The notes: generated by a model not told the origin, from the sequence alone. Counted from the stretch's first letter, positions 1 through 9,811 are shown. The stretch is 64,000 nt of DNA from Pelagirhabdus alkalitolerans (GCF_900096905.1 NZ_FMYI01000003.1:62001-126000); one strand, 5' to 3'. Made by a program: numbers and translations.

Positions 1-148
1 GTAGACTTCTTGCAATGCGGTTCATAAGTGAAAATGGCGGTTCACCACTTGCGAAAGCCCCAATACTTCCAATAAATGCTCCGCCCAAGACAACACCTAA
101 TGCAATAAAAAAACATTGCATAATGGTAGCAAAAAAACGTTCATCCAT
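1..148 (-). CDS. ytrH: Sporulation membrane protein YtrH, N-terminal part (cut by window edge)
   Basis: The first 49 codons read from the minus strand give a protein starting MDERFFATIMQCFFIALGVV, followed by a glycine-rich hydrophobic stretch, as in the YtrH sporulation membrane protein. An AAAGGAG ribosome site precedes the ATG by about 7 bases. In B. subtilis ytrH lies divergently beside dnaE, as here, and is needed for efficient sporulation in the mother cell. Only the first membrane segment (about residues 9-32) is visible; the rest lies outside the window. The identification rests on the sequence and on the conserved neighbour. Confidence 0.85.
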   Translation of the reverse strand, partial: MDERFFATIMQCFFIALGVVLGGAFIGSIGAFASGEPPFSLMNRIARSL

Positions 149-183
149 TAGACAATCTCCTTTAATAAACCTCGACTACTACT

Positions 184-212
184 AAGCTATGTTAAACTAA
201 CACTAACTATGT
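184..212 (-). promoter_or_regulatory. Candidate sigma-E promoter for ytrH
   Basis: On the minus strand ACATAGT (-35-like) is followed after 14 bases by CATAGCTT, which resembles the sigma-E -10 consensus CATACAnT. It sits about 35 bases upstream of the ytrH start. It was chosen because ytrH belongs to the mother-cell regulon in B. subtilis. The match is partial, so this is a candidate only. Confidence 0.35.
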
Positions 213-278
213 TTAATTATAAATAGTAAAAAAAGTCTCCATTTATCAAAGTTTTCTTAATAGAAATGAGGGTTGAAT

Positions 279-3200
279 ATGGCATTTGTTCATTTAGATA
301 TAAAGACTGGTTATTCATTTATGAAAAGTACGATCAAAATACCAGAGTTAATTAAGAAGGCAAAAGAAGACGGGATGGAATCTCTTGCCATCACAGACGC
401 TAAAAATTTACATGGAGCAATTCAATTTTATAAAGCGTGTAAACAGGCATCGATTAAACCCATTATTGGTATTGAACTAACAGTAGACGGATTTGATCGC
501 GAGCAAAGAATTATAATGTTAGCTAAGAATAACGAAGGATACCAAAATCTACTTAAGCTAAGTACAAAAAATCAAAAAGAGCTTATTCCATTGGATTTTC
601 TTTTATCACATGCTAATAACTGTGTGATAATATTGCCTTTTCATTCAACTCAAATTTCTCAATTTGTGCACGCAAGCGATGATCAAGGTTTAGTATCTTT
701 TATAGAACAATGGCCAGATCATACGAAGATTGGGGTTTCAAGATTCGATTTAGATCATATAGATGCTCTTTCTAATTATCGTGATCACTTAGTAGCAATT
801 GGACGTGTTGTCATGCTAGATAATGATGATTATGATGCTTATCGTTATCTTTTGAAAATGGAAAGTGAACAAACTGAAATAGATGAAAAGAGACATTATT
901 TATTTACACAAGGAGAAGCTGAAACGTTTTTTCATAATTACCCTGAATTAATTGAACGTTCAAAGGAATTAGCAGATGAATGTAAAGTGACGTTTGATTT
1001 TGATCAACAGATGCTTCCACGTTTTCCAATTGATTCTAATCAATCAGCGATTGACTATTTGAAGGAGTTAACTTACCTGTCTTTGGAGGATTATTACTCA
1101 AATCAAAATTATTCGATCGCTAAAAAACGTTTAGACCATGAACTGTCAATCATTCATAATATGGGCTTCAGCGATTATTTCTTAATCGTTTGGGATTTTG
1201 TACGTTATGCAAAAGAACAGAATATATTAGTAGGACCAGGTCGAGGTTCTGCTGCTGGTTCGTTAGTTGCCTATTTGCTCAATATAACAGAGGTCGATCC
1301 GATTGAGTACGATTTGTTGTTTGAACGATTTTTGAATCCGGAACGTGTGTCAATGCCAGATATCGATATTGACTTTCTTGATTATAGACGTCATGAAGTG
1401 ATTGAGTATGTAAAAGATAAATATGGTGAGGACTACGTCGCACAAATTGGTACGTTTTCAACTTTCAAAGCGCGTTCGATTATACGAGAGTTAGCCAAAG
1501 CATTTGATTTAAATGATGGAGATTTACAGTTTATTTTAAAAGAGATGCCATCTGATTCAAGCACTTCTATTGTGGAAGGCGTTAAACGCTCGACATCTTT
1601 ACTAGACTATATAAAAAACAATCAAAATTTACAGCGCTTTTTTAAAATTGCACGTCTTTTAGAGGGGTTACCTAGAAACTTATCAACTCATGCAGCCGGT
1701 ATCGTCATGCACGATGAACCACTCGTTGATCATGTTCCATTGACGCTCGATTCAAGTGATGCCTACTTAACACAGTATCCGATGGAGGACTTAGAACAAT
1801 TAGGTCTATTGAAAATGGACTTTTTAGGTTTGCGTAATTTGACAACGATTGAGAACATTATGAAAATGATCAATCGATTCGAGCCAAAAAAAATTGATTT
1901 AAATTCGATTTCCTTATCCGATCCATTAACATTAAAAGCTTTAGCCCTCGGAGATACGGTCGGGGTGTTTCAATTAGAGTCAGAGGGTATGCAAAATGTA
2001 CTGAAACAGTTAAAACCGAGTCAGTTTGAGGATGTCGTGGCTGTCAACGCATTATATAGACCGGGACCTATGGCATTTATTGATACTTATATTAAGCGTA
2101 AACATAATGAAGAGACAACCGAGTATTTACATGATGACTTAAAGCCTATTATTTCAAAAACATACGGTGTATTGATTTATCAAGAACAGATTATGCAGTT
2201 GGCCAATCTGTTTGCCGGGTTTAGCTATGCACAAGCAGATCTTTTAAGGCGAGCGATTAGTAAGAAGAAAAAAGAAGATATCGACCATGCCAAACTCCAA
2301 TTTGTTGAAGGATGTTTGGAAAATGGTTATCAAGAGACGTTAGCAAATGAACTATTTGCTTGGATTGAACGTTTCGCAGATTATGGGTTTAACCGTTCTC
2401 ATGCCGTTGCTTATAGTATGATTAGTTTCCAGCTCGCCTATTTTAAAGCGAACTACCCTGTTTACTTTTATACAGAACTTTTAAACACAACTGTTGGTCA
2501 AGCGGGGAAACGGAATCAATTGATAAAAGAAGCGAAAAGAAAAGGAATTGAGCTTTTAAAACCGGATATCAATCGTAGCTTTGCAAAAGATCAACCCGAA
2601 AAAGGCAATATAAGACTCGGGTTGTTATCGATCAAAGGTTTAAGTTATCCGGTTATACAAGAAGTGTTGAAAAAAAGATCTGATGGTCCTTACCAAAGTT
2701 TATTCGATTTTTGCTTAAGGGTTTCACTTAACATTGTTAATCGACAGTCGATTGAACTATTAGTGCTATCTGGTGCATTTGATTTATTTAACGTTGAACG
2801 TGCAAGCTTATTAGCAACAATTGATCATGCGATGGAACAAGGTGAATTATTTGGTGATGATCATGGCGAAGGAAGCTTATTGAGTGACGTCCTCCAATTG
2901 GATGTTCGTTATCAGGATGTTGAACCATTTTCGCAAATGCAAAAATTATTAAATGAAAAAGAATTGTTAGGCATGTACGTTTCGCATCATCCATTAGGTG
3001 TTAATCGTCACATCATTCGTTCAAAAGGGTTTATTGACCTTTATCATTTGAAAGATCAGCCTGATAAATCAAAGGTTCATCTCTTGGCAGGCGTCCAATC
3101 CATTCGACAGATCAGAACGAAACGAGGCGAATCAATGGCTTTTGTTCTATTAACTGACGAAACAGATGAATTTGACTCTGTTTTATTCCCTGATGTTTAT

Positions 3201-3584
3201 CGTGATTGCAGAGCATGGTTAAAAGAAGAGCAATTTGTCAAAATAGAAGGAACAAAAGAAACGCGACAAAATAAAGATCAGATTATTGTACGTGCGATTG
3301 AGCCAATCGATATGGAACAATTGTCTGTTCAAGAAGAAGAGAAAGAGCGGTTGTTCATTAAAATGCAGAATGGCTATGATATGGATGAAGCATTACTAAA
3401 AATACAACATATTGTTGACAGGTTCCCGGGTTCGATTCCTATTTACCTTTACAAAGAAGATAACCAGAGAACTTATAAGTTGTCTGAATCATACTTTATA
3501 GACCCACATTATAAAGCCATTCAGTCATTAAAGGCGATTTTTAACGATCGCAATGTTGTATTAAAAAAAGCGAAAAACAATTAA
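279..3584 (+). CDS. dnaE: DNA polymerase III subunit alpha, DnaE type
   Basis: Replicative C-family DNA polymerase of the DnaE3/DnaE type, which in Bacillus extends primers at the fork before handing over to PolC. At about 1101 aa it is close to the B. subtilis protein (1115). An N-terminal PHP-like domain (about 1-260) is followed by the polymerase palm with PDIDID at residues 360-365, a helix-hairpin region and a C-terminal OB fold (from about 930). The PHP motifs look degenerate: the expected H-x-H near residue 7 reads HLDIK, and TDH near residue 48 reads TDAK, so metal binding there is doubtful. ATG 279 is chosen over an in-frame TTG at 273 because GAGGG lies 6 bases before it and homologues begin MxFVHL. 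Confidence 0.96.
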   Translation: MAFVHLDIKTGYSFMKSTIKIPELIKKAKEDGMESLAITDAKNLHGAIQFYKACKQASIKPIIGIELTVDGFDREQRIIMLAKNNEGYQNLLKLSTKNQKELIPLDFLLSHANNCVIILPFHSTQISQFVHASDDQGLVSFIEQWPDHTKIGVSRFDLDHIDALSNYRDHLVAIGRVVMLDNDDYDAYRYLLKMESEQTEIDEKRHYLFTQGEAETFFHNYPELIERSKELADECKVTFDFDQQMLPRFPIDSNQSAIDYLKELTYLSLEDYYSNQNYSIAKKRLDHELSIIHNMGFSDYFLIVWDFVRYAKEQNILVGPGRGSAAGSLVAYLLNITEVDPIEYDLLFERFLNPERVSMPDIDIDFLDYRRHEVIEYVKDKYGEDYVAQIGTFSTFKARSIIRELAKAFDLNDGDLQFILKEMPSDSSTSIVEGVKRSTSLLDYIKNNQNLQRFFKIARLLEGLPRNLSTHAAGIVMHDEPLVDHVPLTLDSSDAYLTQYPMEDLEQLGLLKMDFLGLRNLTTIENIMKMINRFEPKKIDLNSISLSDPLTLKALALGDTVGVFQLESEGMQNVLKQLKPSQFEDVVAVNALYRPGPMAFIDTYIKRKHNEETTEYLHDDLKPIISKTYGVLIYQEQIMQLANLFAGFSYAQADLLRRAISKKKKEDIDHAKLQFVEGCLENGYQETLANELFAWIERFADYGFNRSHAVAYSMISFQLAYFKANYPVYFYTELLNTTVGQAGKRNQLIKEAKRKGIELLKPDINRSFAKDQPEKGNIRLGLLSIKGLSYPVIQEVLKKRSDGPYQSLFDFCLRVSLNIVNRQSIELLVLSGAFDLFNVERASLLATIDHAMEQGELFGDDHGEGSLLSDVLQLDVRYQDVEPFSQMQKLLNEKELLGMYVSHHPLGVNRHIIRSKGFIDLYHLKDQPDKSKVHLLAGVQSIRQIRTKRGESMAFVLLTDETDEFDSVLFPDVYRDCRAWLKEEQFVKIEGTKETRQNKDQIIVRAIEPIDMEQLSVQEEEKERLFIKMQNGYDMDEALLKIQHIVDRFPGSIPIYLYKEDNQRTYKLSESYFIDPHYKAIQSLKAIFNDRNVVLKKAKNN

Positions 3585-3600
3585 ATATTCATGAAGCATT

Positions 3601-3646
3601 ATCAAATAATCATGTCTTTTTTAAGAAATGGTTATTTGATTTTTTT
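3601..3646 (+). terminator. Rho-independent terminator after dnaE
   Basis: A 12-bp stem (ATCAAATAATCA pairing with TGGTTATTTGAT, one G-U pair) with a 16-base loop is followed by six T residues. It separates dnaE from the malic enzyme gene. Confidence 0.75.
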
Positions 3647-3700
3647 AATTAGTATAATTTATCTGAATAGACAGTCAATTAAAAAAATAAAATGGAGATA

Positions 3701-3728
3701 TTTACACCAGGTGCTAATTTGATATAAT
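3701..3728 (+). promoter_or_regulatory. Sigma-A promoter for ytsJ-accDA
   Basis: TTTACA and TATAAT are separated by 16 bases, about 60 bases upstream of the malic enzyme start and downstream of the dnaE terminator. It probably drives ytsJ and, by read-through, accDA. Confidence 0.6.
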
Positions 3729-3787
3729 AGAGAAGTTAATTATGTGTATGGTTTCTGATATAAGACTGATAGAAGGGTATGATGGTT

Positions 3788-4969
3788 GTGTCAAATCTTA
3801 AAGAAAATGCTTTATTATTACATGAACAGCATCAAGGAAAATTAACAGTTAAAGCCAAAATGGCGGTTGAGAATGAAGAAGATTTAAGTTTAGTTTATTC
3901 TCCAGGAGTAGCAGAACCATGCCGAGAGATAGAAAAGAATGAAGATCTCGCTTATAAATATACAATGAAAAGTTCTATGGTAGGTGTTGTAACGGATGGA
4001 TCGGCTGTATTAGGTTTAGGCAATATTGGTGCGCAAGCAGCACTTCCAGTTATGGAAGGAAAAGCAGTTTTGTTTAAAAACTTTGCAGACGTTGATGCAT
4101 TCCCAATTTGTTTAAATACACAAGACCCAGATGAAGTTATTCAAGCAGTTACACAAATGGCGCCTACTTTTGGTGGTATTAATTTAGAAGACATAAAAGC
4201 ACCTCATTGCTTTTATATTGAAGAGGAATTAAAAAAAACATTAGATATTCCAATCTTTCACGATGATCAACATGGAACGGCTATTGTGACATTGGCTGGA
4301 TTAGTCAATGCATTAAAGCTAACTGAAAAAGAGTTTAGCTCGATTCGTGTTGTAATTAATGGGGCTGGGGCAGCAGGTGTTGCAATTGTCAAACTTTTAA
4401 GAGCATTTGGTGTGTCTGACATGATTTTATGTGATTCAAAAGGTGCTATTTATGAAGGCCGAAATGAAGGTATGAATAAGATTAAAGACGAGATTGCTTC
4501 GTATACGAATAAAGATAGGTTAAAAGGTGACTTGCGATCTGTCATAAAAGATTCTGATGTGTTTATAGGTGTTTCTTTGGCTGATTTAGTTGATGAAGAA
4601 ATGGTTAAATCGATGGCAACAGATCCAATTATTTTTGCGATGGCAAATCCTGATCCAGAAATTCGACCAGAAAAAGCTATTCAAGCAGGCGCTAAAGTCA
4701 TAGGGACAGGTCGTTCAGATTATCCTAATCAAGTAAATAATGTCTTGGCATTTCCAGGTATATTCAAAGGTGCATTATCGGTGTTTGCTTCTGAAATTAA
4801 TGAAGAAATGAAAACAGCCGCTGTACATGCGATTGCTAATTTAATTAGCCGCTCTGAACTTACATCTGATTATGTCATTCCAAATCCTTTTGATAAGCGA
4901 GTTAGTGAAGCTGTTGCACAAGCTGTTTCTGATATGGCGGTTAAAACAGGAGTAGCTCGGACAAGATAA
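3788..4969 (+). CDS. ytsJ: NAD(P)-dependent malic enzyme
   Basis: Oxidative decarboxylation of malate to pyruvate with reduction of NAD(P), in the cytoplasm. The protein (393 aa) has the malic enzyme N-terminal domain (YSPGVAEPC near residue 35, DGSAVLGLGNIG near 70), the FHDDQHGTA active-site motif near 155 and a Rossmann NAD domain (NGAGAAG near 190). It resembles B. subtilis YtsJ but lacks the last 15 or so residues of that protein. The start is ambiguous: GTG 3788 gives VSNLKENAL, matching homologues, and lies 10 bases after GAAGGG; ATG codons at 3779 and 3782 are in frame but crowd the ribosome site. It stands before accD as in B. subtilis, supplying pyruvate and NADPH near the lipid genes. 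Confidence 0.93.
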   Translation: MSNLKENALLLHEQHQGKLTVKAKMAVENEEDLSLVYSPGVAEPCREIEKNEDLAYKYTMKSSMVGVVTDGSAVLGLGNIGAQAALPVMEGKAVLFKNFADVDAFPICLNTQDPDEVIQAVTQMAPTFGGINLEDIKAPHCFYIEEELKKTLDIPIFHDDQHGTAIVTLAGLVNALKLTEKEFSSIRVVINGAGAAGVAIVKLLRAFGVSDMILCDSKGAIYEGRNEGMNKIKDEIASYTNKDRLKGDLRSVIKDSDVFIGVSLADLVDEEMVKSMATDPIIFAMANPDPEIRPEKAIQAGAKVIGTGRSDYPNQVNNVLAFPGIFKGALSVFASEINEEMKTAAVHAIANLISRSELTSDYVIPNPFDKRVSEAVAQAVSDMAVKTGVARTR

Positions 4970-5029
4970 GTGAATCAGCATATTTCACATGTAGGGTAGT
5001 AGGATTGGAGTCAAAGAGGGGGAAAGTCG

Positions 5030-5893
5030 ATGCAATTGAAAAAGATTTTTACTAAAAAGAAAAAATATGCAGCGATACCGACAGAAAAAGCAAAACAAGA
5101 CATTCCAGAAGGGCTCGTCATCAAGTGTGAAGGGTGCGCTAAAATATATTATGAAAAAGAATGGAAAAAACATTTAAATGTTTGTCCGTCCTGTGAGCTC
5201 CATCACAAAATGACAGCTTTTGAACGTATTGAGAGCCTTGTAGATGAAGGTAGTTTTAAAGAGTGGGATCAAGATGTTGAAACGACAAACCCATTAGATT
5301 TCCCAGATTATGATGAGAAGCTGAAGAAAGATCAAGAAAAGACAGGTTTAAAAGATGCTGTTGTTATAGGTGAGGCTGCAATCGAAGAATTACCAGTTGC
5401 TATTGTGGTTATGGATCCGCGATTTAGAATGGCAAGTATGGGAGCAGTTGTAGGAGAAAAAATAGCACGAACGTTAGAAATCGCTAGAAAAAAGAAACTG
5501 CCCGTGATTATTTTCACTGCCTCAGGTGGTGCTAGAATGCAAGAAGGCATGATCAGTTTAATGCAAATGGCTAAAACATCGATTGCAATTGAACGATTTG
5601 ATCGAAGTGGCGGTTGTTTAATTAATGTCATGACGAACCCAACGACTGGCGGTGTAACGGCAAGTTTTGCATCCATAGGTGATTATCATTTTGCAGAGCC
5701 TCAAGCACTTATCGGTTTTGCTGGACGTCGCATTATTGAACAGACAATTCGTGAAAAATTACCTCAATCCTTTCAAACAGCGGAATTTCAATTAGAACAC
5801 GGGCAAGTTGATCGAGTTGTACATCGATTAGAATTAAAAGAATTATTAACAAAAGTATTAAAAATGCACCGTGTAAGGAGTGATGAGTCATGA
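5030..5893 (+). CDS. accD: Acetyl-CoA carboxylase carboxyltransferase subunit beta
   Basis: Beta half of the carboxyltransferase that moves CO2 from biotin carrier protein to acetyl-CoA, making malonyl-CoA for fatty acid synthesis. The 287-aa protein carries the N-terminal zinc ribbon (CEGC near residue 33 and CPSC near 52) and a crotonase-fold domain with the SGGARMQEG motif near 165. Length is close to B. subtilis AccD (290). The start has a strong GAGGGGG site 9 bases upstream. The stop codon overlaps the accA start (ATGA), indicating translational coupling of two subunits needed in equal amounts. Confidence 0.97.
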   Translation: MQLKKIFTKKKKYAAIPTEKAKQDIPEGLVIKCEGCAKIYYEKEWKKHLNVCPSCELHHKMTAFERIESLVDEGSFKEWDQDVETTNPLDFPDYDEKLKKDQEKTGLKDAVVIGEAAIEELPVAIVVMDPRFRMASMGAVVGEKIARTLEIARKKKLPVIIFTASGGARMQEGMISLMQMAKTSIAIERFDRSGGCLINVMTNPTTGGVTASFASIGDYHFAEPQALIGFAGRRIIEQTIREKLPQSFQTAEFQLEHGQVDRVVHRLELKELLTKVLKMHRVRSDES

Positions 5894-6840
5894 AGCATAT
5901 CCTTGAGTTTGAAAAGCCTGTCTATGATTTGAAAGCTAAGATTGATGAACTAAAAGAAATGGCTAACGCAAGTGACATTGATTTATCATCCGATATTCAA
6001 AAGTTAGAAACACGGTTAAAAAAACTAGAAGATGACATATATGGTCAACTTAAGACGTGGGATCGTGTGCAAATTGCAAGACACCCAGAACGTCCAACAG
6101 CGCTTGATTATATTGATTATTTGTTTGAGGATTTCATTGAACTGCATGGTGATCGTCAATTCAGAGATGATCCAGCGATTGTTTCAGGAATTGCTTTATA
6201 TAAAAATACTCCTGTGACAATAGTGGCTCAACAACGTGGTAAAAATACAAAAGATAACTTATATCGTAATTTTGCAAGCCCGCATCCTGAAGGGTATCGA
6301 AAAGCTTTGCGTCAGATGCAATTAGCAGAAAAATTTAATCGTCCTATTATAACGTTTATCGATACAAAAGGCGCACACCCTGGTAAAGGTGCAGAAGAGC
6401 GAGGGCAAGGAGAGGCTATTGCACGTAATTTAAAAGAAATGGCGCGTCTAAGTGTTCCATCTGTATCAATCGTAATTGGTGAAGGTGGAAGTGGTGGTGC
6501 ACTTGGTATCGGCTTAACCAATCATATATTAATGCTAGAGAATTCAACTTATTCTGTCATCTCACCAGAGGGTGCTGCAAGCATTTTATGGAAAGATTCA
6601 GCTAAAGCTAAAGATGCAGCTAAATCCTTAAAGATAACGTCTAAAGATTTAGAAAAACTCGGTATTATTGATGGCATTATACCTGAACCAAGAGGTGGCG
6701 CACATCATGATTTGAAAATGCAAGCCGCACACCTAGATGTCTATATTGAAAAGTCTTTAGATCGTCTTAACGAATTATCTAAAGAAGAGATTATTGACGG
6801 GAAATGGGAAAAATACAAACGAATTGGTGATTGTACTTAA
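5890..6840 (+). CDS. accA: Acetyl-CoA carboxylase carboxyltransferase subunit alpha
   Basis: Alpha half of the acetyl-CoA carboxylase carboxyltransferase; it forms an alpha2-beta2 complex with AccD. The 316-aa protein has an N-terminal helical region (1-60) and a crotonase-like domain with FIDTKGAHPG near residue 157 and EGGSGGALGIG near 198, both typical of AccA. Its ATG overlaps the accD stop by four bases and is preceded by AAGGAG inside accD. A terminator follows directly, so this is the last gene of the ytsJ-accDA unit. Confidence 0.97.
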   Translation: MKHILEFEKPVYDLKAKIDELKEMANASDIDLSSDIQKLETRLKKLEDDIYGQLKTWDRVQIARHPERPTALDYIDYLFEDFIELHGDRQFRDDPAIVSGIALYKNTPVTIVAQQRGKNTKDNLYRNFASPHPEGYRKALRQMQLAEKFNRPIITFIDTKGAHPGKGAEERGQGEAIARNLKEMARLSVPSVSIVIGEGGSGGALGIGLTNHILMLENSTYSVISPEGAASILWKDSAKAKDAAKSLKITSKDLEKLGIIDGIIPEPRGGAHHDLKMQAAHLDVYIEKSLDRLNELSKEEIIDGKWEKYKRIGDCT

Positions 6841-6872
6841 TCTCGCATAAAAAACACTATAACTTTAGAATT

Positions 6873-6908
6873 TCACCCCTAAAATTATCGATTTAGGGGT
6901 GAGATTTT
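6873..6908 (+). terminator. Rho-independent terminator after accA
   Basis: An 11-bp perfect stem TCACCCCTAAA / TTTAGGGGTGA with an 8-base loop, followed by GATTTT. It ends the accDA transcript before the pfkA promoter. Confidence 0.75.
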
Positions 6909-6957
6909 GTGCGCTTTCATGTATAATCTTAATTGAAATTCATTTCGGGTGTATTTG

Positions 6958-6966
6958 TGTTATAAT
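6958..6966 (+). promoter_or_regulatory. Extended -10 promoter for pfkA-pyk
   Basis: TGTTATAAT is a perfect extended -10 element 38 bases upstream of the pfkA start. The nearest -35-like box, TTGAAA at 6933, is too far (22 bases), so the extended -10 probably carries recognition. Confidence 0.5.
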
Positions 6967-7003
6967 GATTTGGTTAGGAAACATTTTGATTGAGGTGAAT
7001 GAA

Positions 7004-7963
7004 ATGAAGAAAATAGGTGTATTAACAAGTGGTGGCGATGCCCCAGGTATGAACGCAGCCATTCGAGCTGTTGTGAGAAAAGGTATTTATCACGATATTG
7101 AAGTTTATGGTATCTATAATGGATTTCAAGGCTTAATGGATGGCAAAATTGAGAAGATGGAGCTTGGTACGGTTGGAGACATGATCCAACGAGGTGGAAC
7201 CATGCTTTACTCAGCACGTTGTGAAGAGTTTAAAACAGATGCCGGTCAAAACCAAGGTATTGAACAACTTAAAAAGTTTGGTATTGAAGGATTAATCGTT
7301 ATAGGTGGCGATGGGTCTTTCCAAGGTGCATCTAAATTAACTGCTAAAGGTTATCCATGTATTGGCGTTCCAGGAACGATTGATAACGATATTCCAGGAA
7401 CAGATTTCACAATTGGTTTTGATACAGCATTGAATACGATCATAGAATCAGTAGACAAAATCAGAGATACAGCAACTTCTCATGAACGTACATACGTCAT
7501 TGAAGTGATGGGGCGTGACGCTGGGGACTTAGCGCTTTGGGCAGGTCTTGCAAATGGTGCTGAAAGTGTCATTATTCCCGAAAGAGACGAGCCGTTTGAC
7601 AGTGTAGTCGAACGATTAAAGCGAGGTCATAACCGCGGCAAAAAGCATAGTATTATTATGCTAGCTGAAGGTGTAGGTAGTGGTATTGATTATGGTAAAC
7701 GTATTGAAGAAGAAACCAGTTTAGAAACACGCGTTACTGTTCTAGGTCACATTCAGCGTGGAGGTCGTCCAACGGGATTTGACCGCGTATTAGCAAGTCG
7801 TCTAGCTGGCAAAGCTGTCGATTTATTACGAAAAGGTGAAGCTGGTAAAATGGTAGGTATTCAAAATAACGAACTCGTCCACCATGATATTGTTGATATA
7901 TTAAACAAACCACATGAATTAGACATGAAGTTATATCAGCTGATGAGTGAGTTATCTATATAA
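7004..7963 (+). CDS. pfkA: ATP-dependent 6-phosphofructokinase
   Basis: Phosphorylates fructose 6-phosphate to fructose 1,6-bisphosphate, the committed step of glycolysis. At 319 aa it equals B. subtilis PfkA. The ATP-binding motif GGDAPGMN lies at residues 11-18, the substrate site TIDNDIPGTD near 125 and the MGRDAGDLA motif near 168. The chosen ATG has GAGGTGA six bases upstream; a longer open frame extends further 5' but runs through the promoter. It is followed after 54 bases by pyk, so two control points of glycolysis are co-transcribed. Confidence 0.97.
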   Translation: MKKIGVLTSGGDAPGMNAAIRAVVRKGIYHDIEVYGIYNGFQGLMDGKIEKMELGTVGDMIQRGGTMLYSARCEEFKTDAGQNQGIEQLKKFGIEGLIVIGGDGSFQGASKLTAKGYPCIGVPGTIDNDIPGTDFTIGFDTALNTIIESVDKIRDTATSHERTYVIEVMGRDAGDLALWAGLANGAESVIIPERDEPFDSVVERLKRGHNRGKKHSIIMLAEGVGSGIDYGKRIEEETSLETRVTVLGHIQRGGRPTGFDRVLASRLAGKAVDLLRKGEAGKMVGIQNNELVHHDIVDILNKPHELDMKLYQLMSELSI

Positions 7964-8017
7964 ATACAAATATAATTTTGTATGAAGGTGTTTAATTATG
8001 AAGGAGGAAATGAACAA

Positions 8018-9781
8018 ATGAGAAGAACTAAGATTGTTTCTACGATTGGTCCTGCATCAGAATCAACAGAAAAACTAACAGGATTGATTGAGGCGGGTAT
8101 GAATGTTGCACGTCTAAATTTCTCACACGGTGACTTTGAAGAACATGGCCAACGTATTAAAAATATTCGTGAAGCTGCTAAAAAAGCAGGTAAAACAGTT
8201 GCGATTTTATTAGATACGAAAGGGCCTGAAATCCGTACAGGTACGATGAAAGATGGTCAAGTCGACATTGTAAAAGGTCAACATATCAATGTCACAATGG
8301 ATGAAACGGTACTTGGAACAACTGAAAAATTTGCTGTTACCTATCCGCAATTAATTGAAGATGTTCATGTAGGTTCTAAAATCTTATTAGATGATGGCTT
8401 AATTGAGCTAGAAGTTGTTGAGATTTTAGAAAGTGAAAAAGAATTAAAAACAAAAGCATTAAACTCTGGAATTCTTAAGAATAAAAAAGGTGTAAACGTA
8501 CCTAACGTAAGTGTTAACTTGCCAGGTATGACAGATAAAGATGCTAAAGATATTCTATTTGGTATCGAACAGGGTGTCGATTTTGTTGCTGCTTCATTTA
8601 TTCGTCGTGCAGCAGACGTTCTATCAATTCGTGAACATTTAGACGATAATGGTGGTAAAGACATTAACATTATACCTAAAATCGAAAACCAAGAAGGTGT
8701 CGATAATTTAGATGCTATTCTGCAAGTTGCAGATGGCTTAATGGTTGCACGTGGTGACTTAGGTGTAGAAATTCCACCTGAAGATGTACCAGTCGTTCAA
8801 AAAGAAATGATTAAAAAATGTAATACAGCAGGTAAGCCTGTTATTACAGCAACTCAAATGTTAGATTCTATGCAACGTAATCCTCGTCCAACACGTGCTG
8901 AAGCTTCTGACGTTGCCAATGCTATCTTTGATGGTACAGATGCGATTATGCTTTCAGGTGAAACAGCTGCAGGTGATTACCCAATTGAATCTGTACAAAC
9001 GATGAGCAATATCGCACTTAAAGCTGAGAGTGTGTTAGATCATAAATCAATCTTGAATCTACGTACAAAAACAAGTGAAATGACAATGACCGATGCAATT
9101 AGTCAGTCAGTCAATCATACAGCGATGAACTTAGATGTCGATGCCATTTTAACGCCGACAGTAAGTGGACATACAGCACGTATGATTTCTAAGTATCGCC
9201 CTAAAGCCCCTATTATTGCGGTTACGTTTGAAGAAAAAGTAAGCCGTCGCCTTGCATTAGTATGGGGTGTACATGCGATAGTTGGTGAGTTTGCTTACAC
9301 AACAGATGAAGTGCTTGACTTGGCTATTGATCGTGGACTTGCAACAAACTGCTTCCAAAGAGGCGATCGTGTAATTATCACTGCTGGTGTACCTGTTGGT
9401 GAAAGAGGTACAACGAATATGATGAAAGTTCACATTATTGGCGATGTTTTAACAAGTGGTCAAGGCGTAGGTAAAGGAAGTACAATTGGACGCGTTGTAT
9501 TTGCTAACAATGCTGATGAAGCGAATGAAAAAGTTAAAACTGGTGATGTTCTTGTTACACAAGGAACCGATAAAGATATGATGCCTGCACTTGAAAAAGT
9601 AAGCGGTGTTGTAACGATTGAAGGTGGACTTACATCACATGCTGCTGTTGTAGGACTTGACCTTTCGATTCCTGTTATTGTAGGCGTTAGTGATGCCATG
9701 AATGTTATGGAAGAAGGTAAAGAAGTAACAATGGATGCTAAAAAAGGTGATATCTACGCAGGTCGTGCGAGCATCTTATAA
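8018..9781 (+). CDS. pyk: Pyruvate kinase
   Basis: Converts phosphoenolpyruvate and ADP to pyruvate and ATP. The 587-aa protein begins MRRTKIVSTIGPASES and has the TIM-barrel catalytic domain with LDTKGPEIRTG near residue 70, the IPKIENQEGV substrate site near 220 and MVARGDLGVEIP near 245. Like B. subtilis Pyk (585 aa) it ends in an extra C-terminal domain (about 480-587) related to the phosphohistidine domain of PEP-utilising enzymes, with the GGLTSHAAVVG motif. AAGGAGGA stands 9 bases before the ATG; an upstream in-frame ATG at 7982 lacks a ribosome site. Confidence 0.97.
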   Translation: MRRTKIVSTIGPASESTEKLTGLIEAGMNVARLNFSHGDFEEHGQRIKNIREAAKKAGKTVAILLDTKGPEIRTGTMKDGQVDIVKGQHINVTMDETVLGTTEKFAVTYPQLIEDVHVGSKILLDDGLIELEVVEILESEKELKTKALNSGILKNKKGVNVPNVSVNLPGMTDKDAKDILFGIEQGVDFVAASFIRRAADVLSIREHLDDNGGKDINIIPKIENQEGVDNLDAILQVADGLMVARGDLGVEIPPEDVPVVQKEMIKKCNTAGKPVITATQMLDSMQRNPRPTRAEASDVANAIFDGTDAIMLSGETAAGDYPIESVQTMSNIALKAESVLDHKSILNLRTKTSEMTMTDAISQSVNHTAMNLDVDAILTPTVSGHTARMISKYRPKAPIIAVTFEEKVSRRLALVWGVHAIVGEFAYTTDEVLDLAIDRGLATNCFQRGDRVIITAGVPVGERGTTNMMKVHIIGDVLTSGQGVGKGSTIGRVVFANNADEANEKVKTGDVLVTQGTDKDMMPALEKVSGVVTIEGGLTSHAAVVGLDLSIPVIVGVSDAMNVMEEGKEVTMDAKKGDIYAGRASIL

Positions 9782-9811
9782 AAAGACAATATAAGTTCTA
9801 TTTGTTATAAT

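Noticed and set aside
5332..5676. A 114-codon minus-strand open frame inside accD
   Set aside because: It lies wholly within a conserved gene, has no ribosome site and gives a low-complexity product without recognisable motifs.
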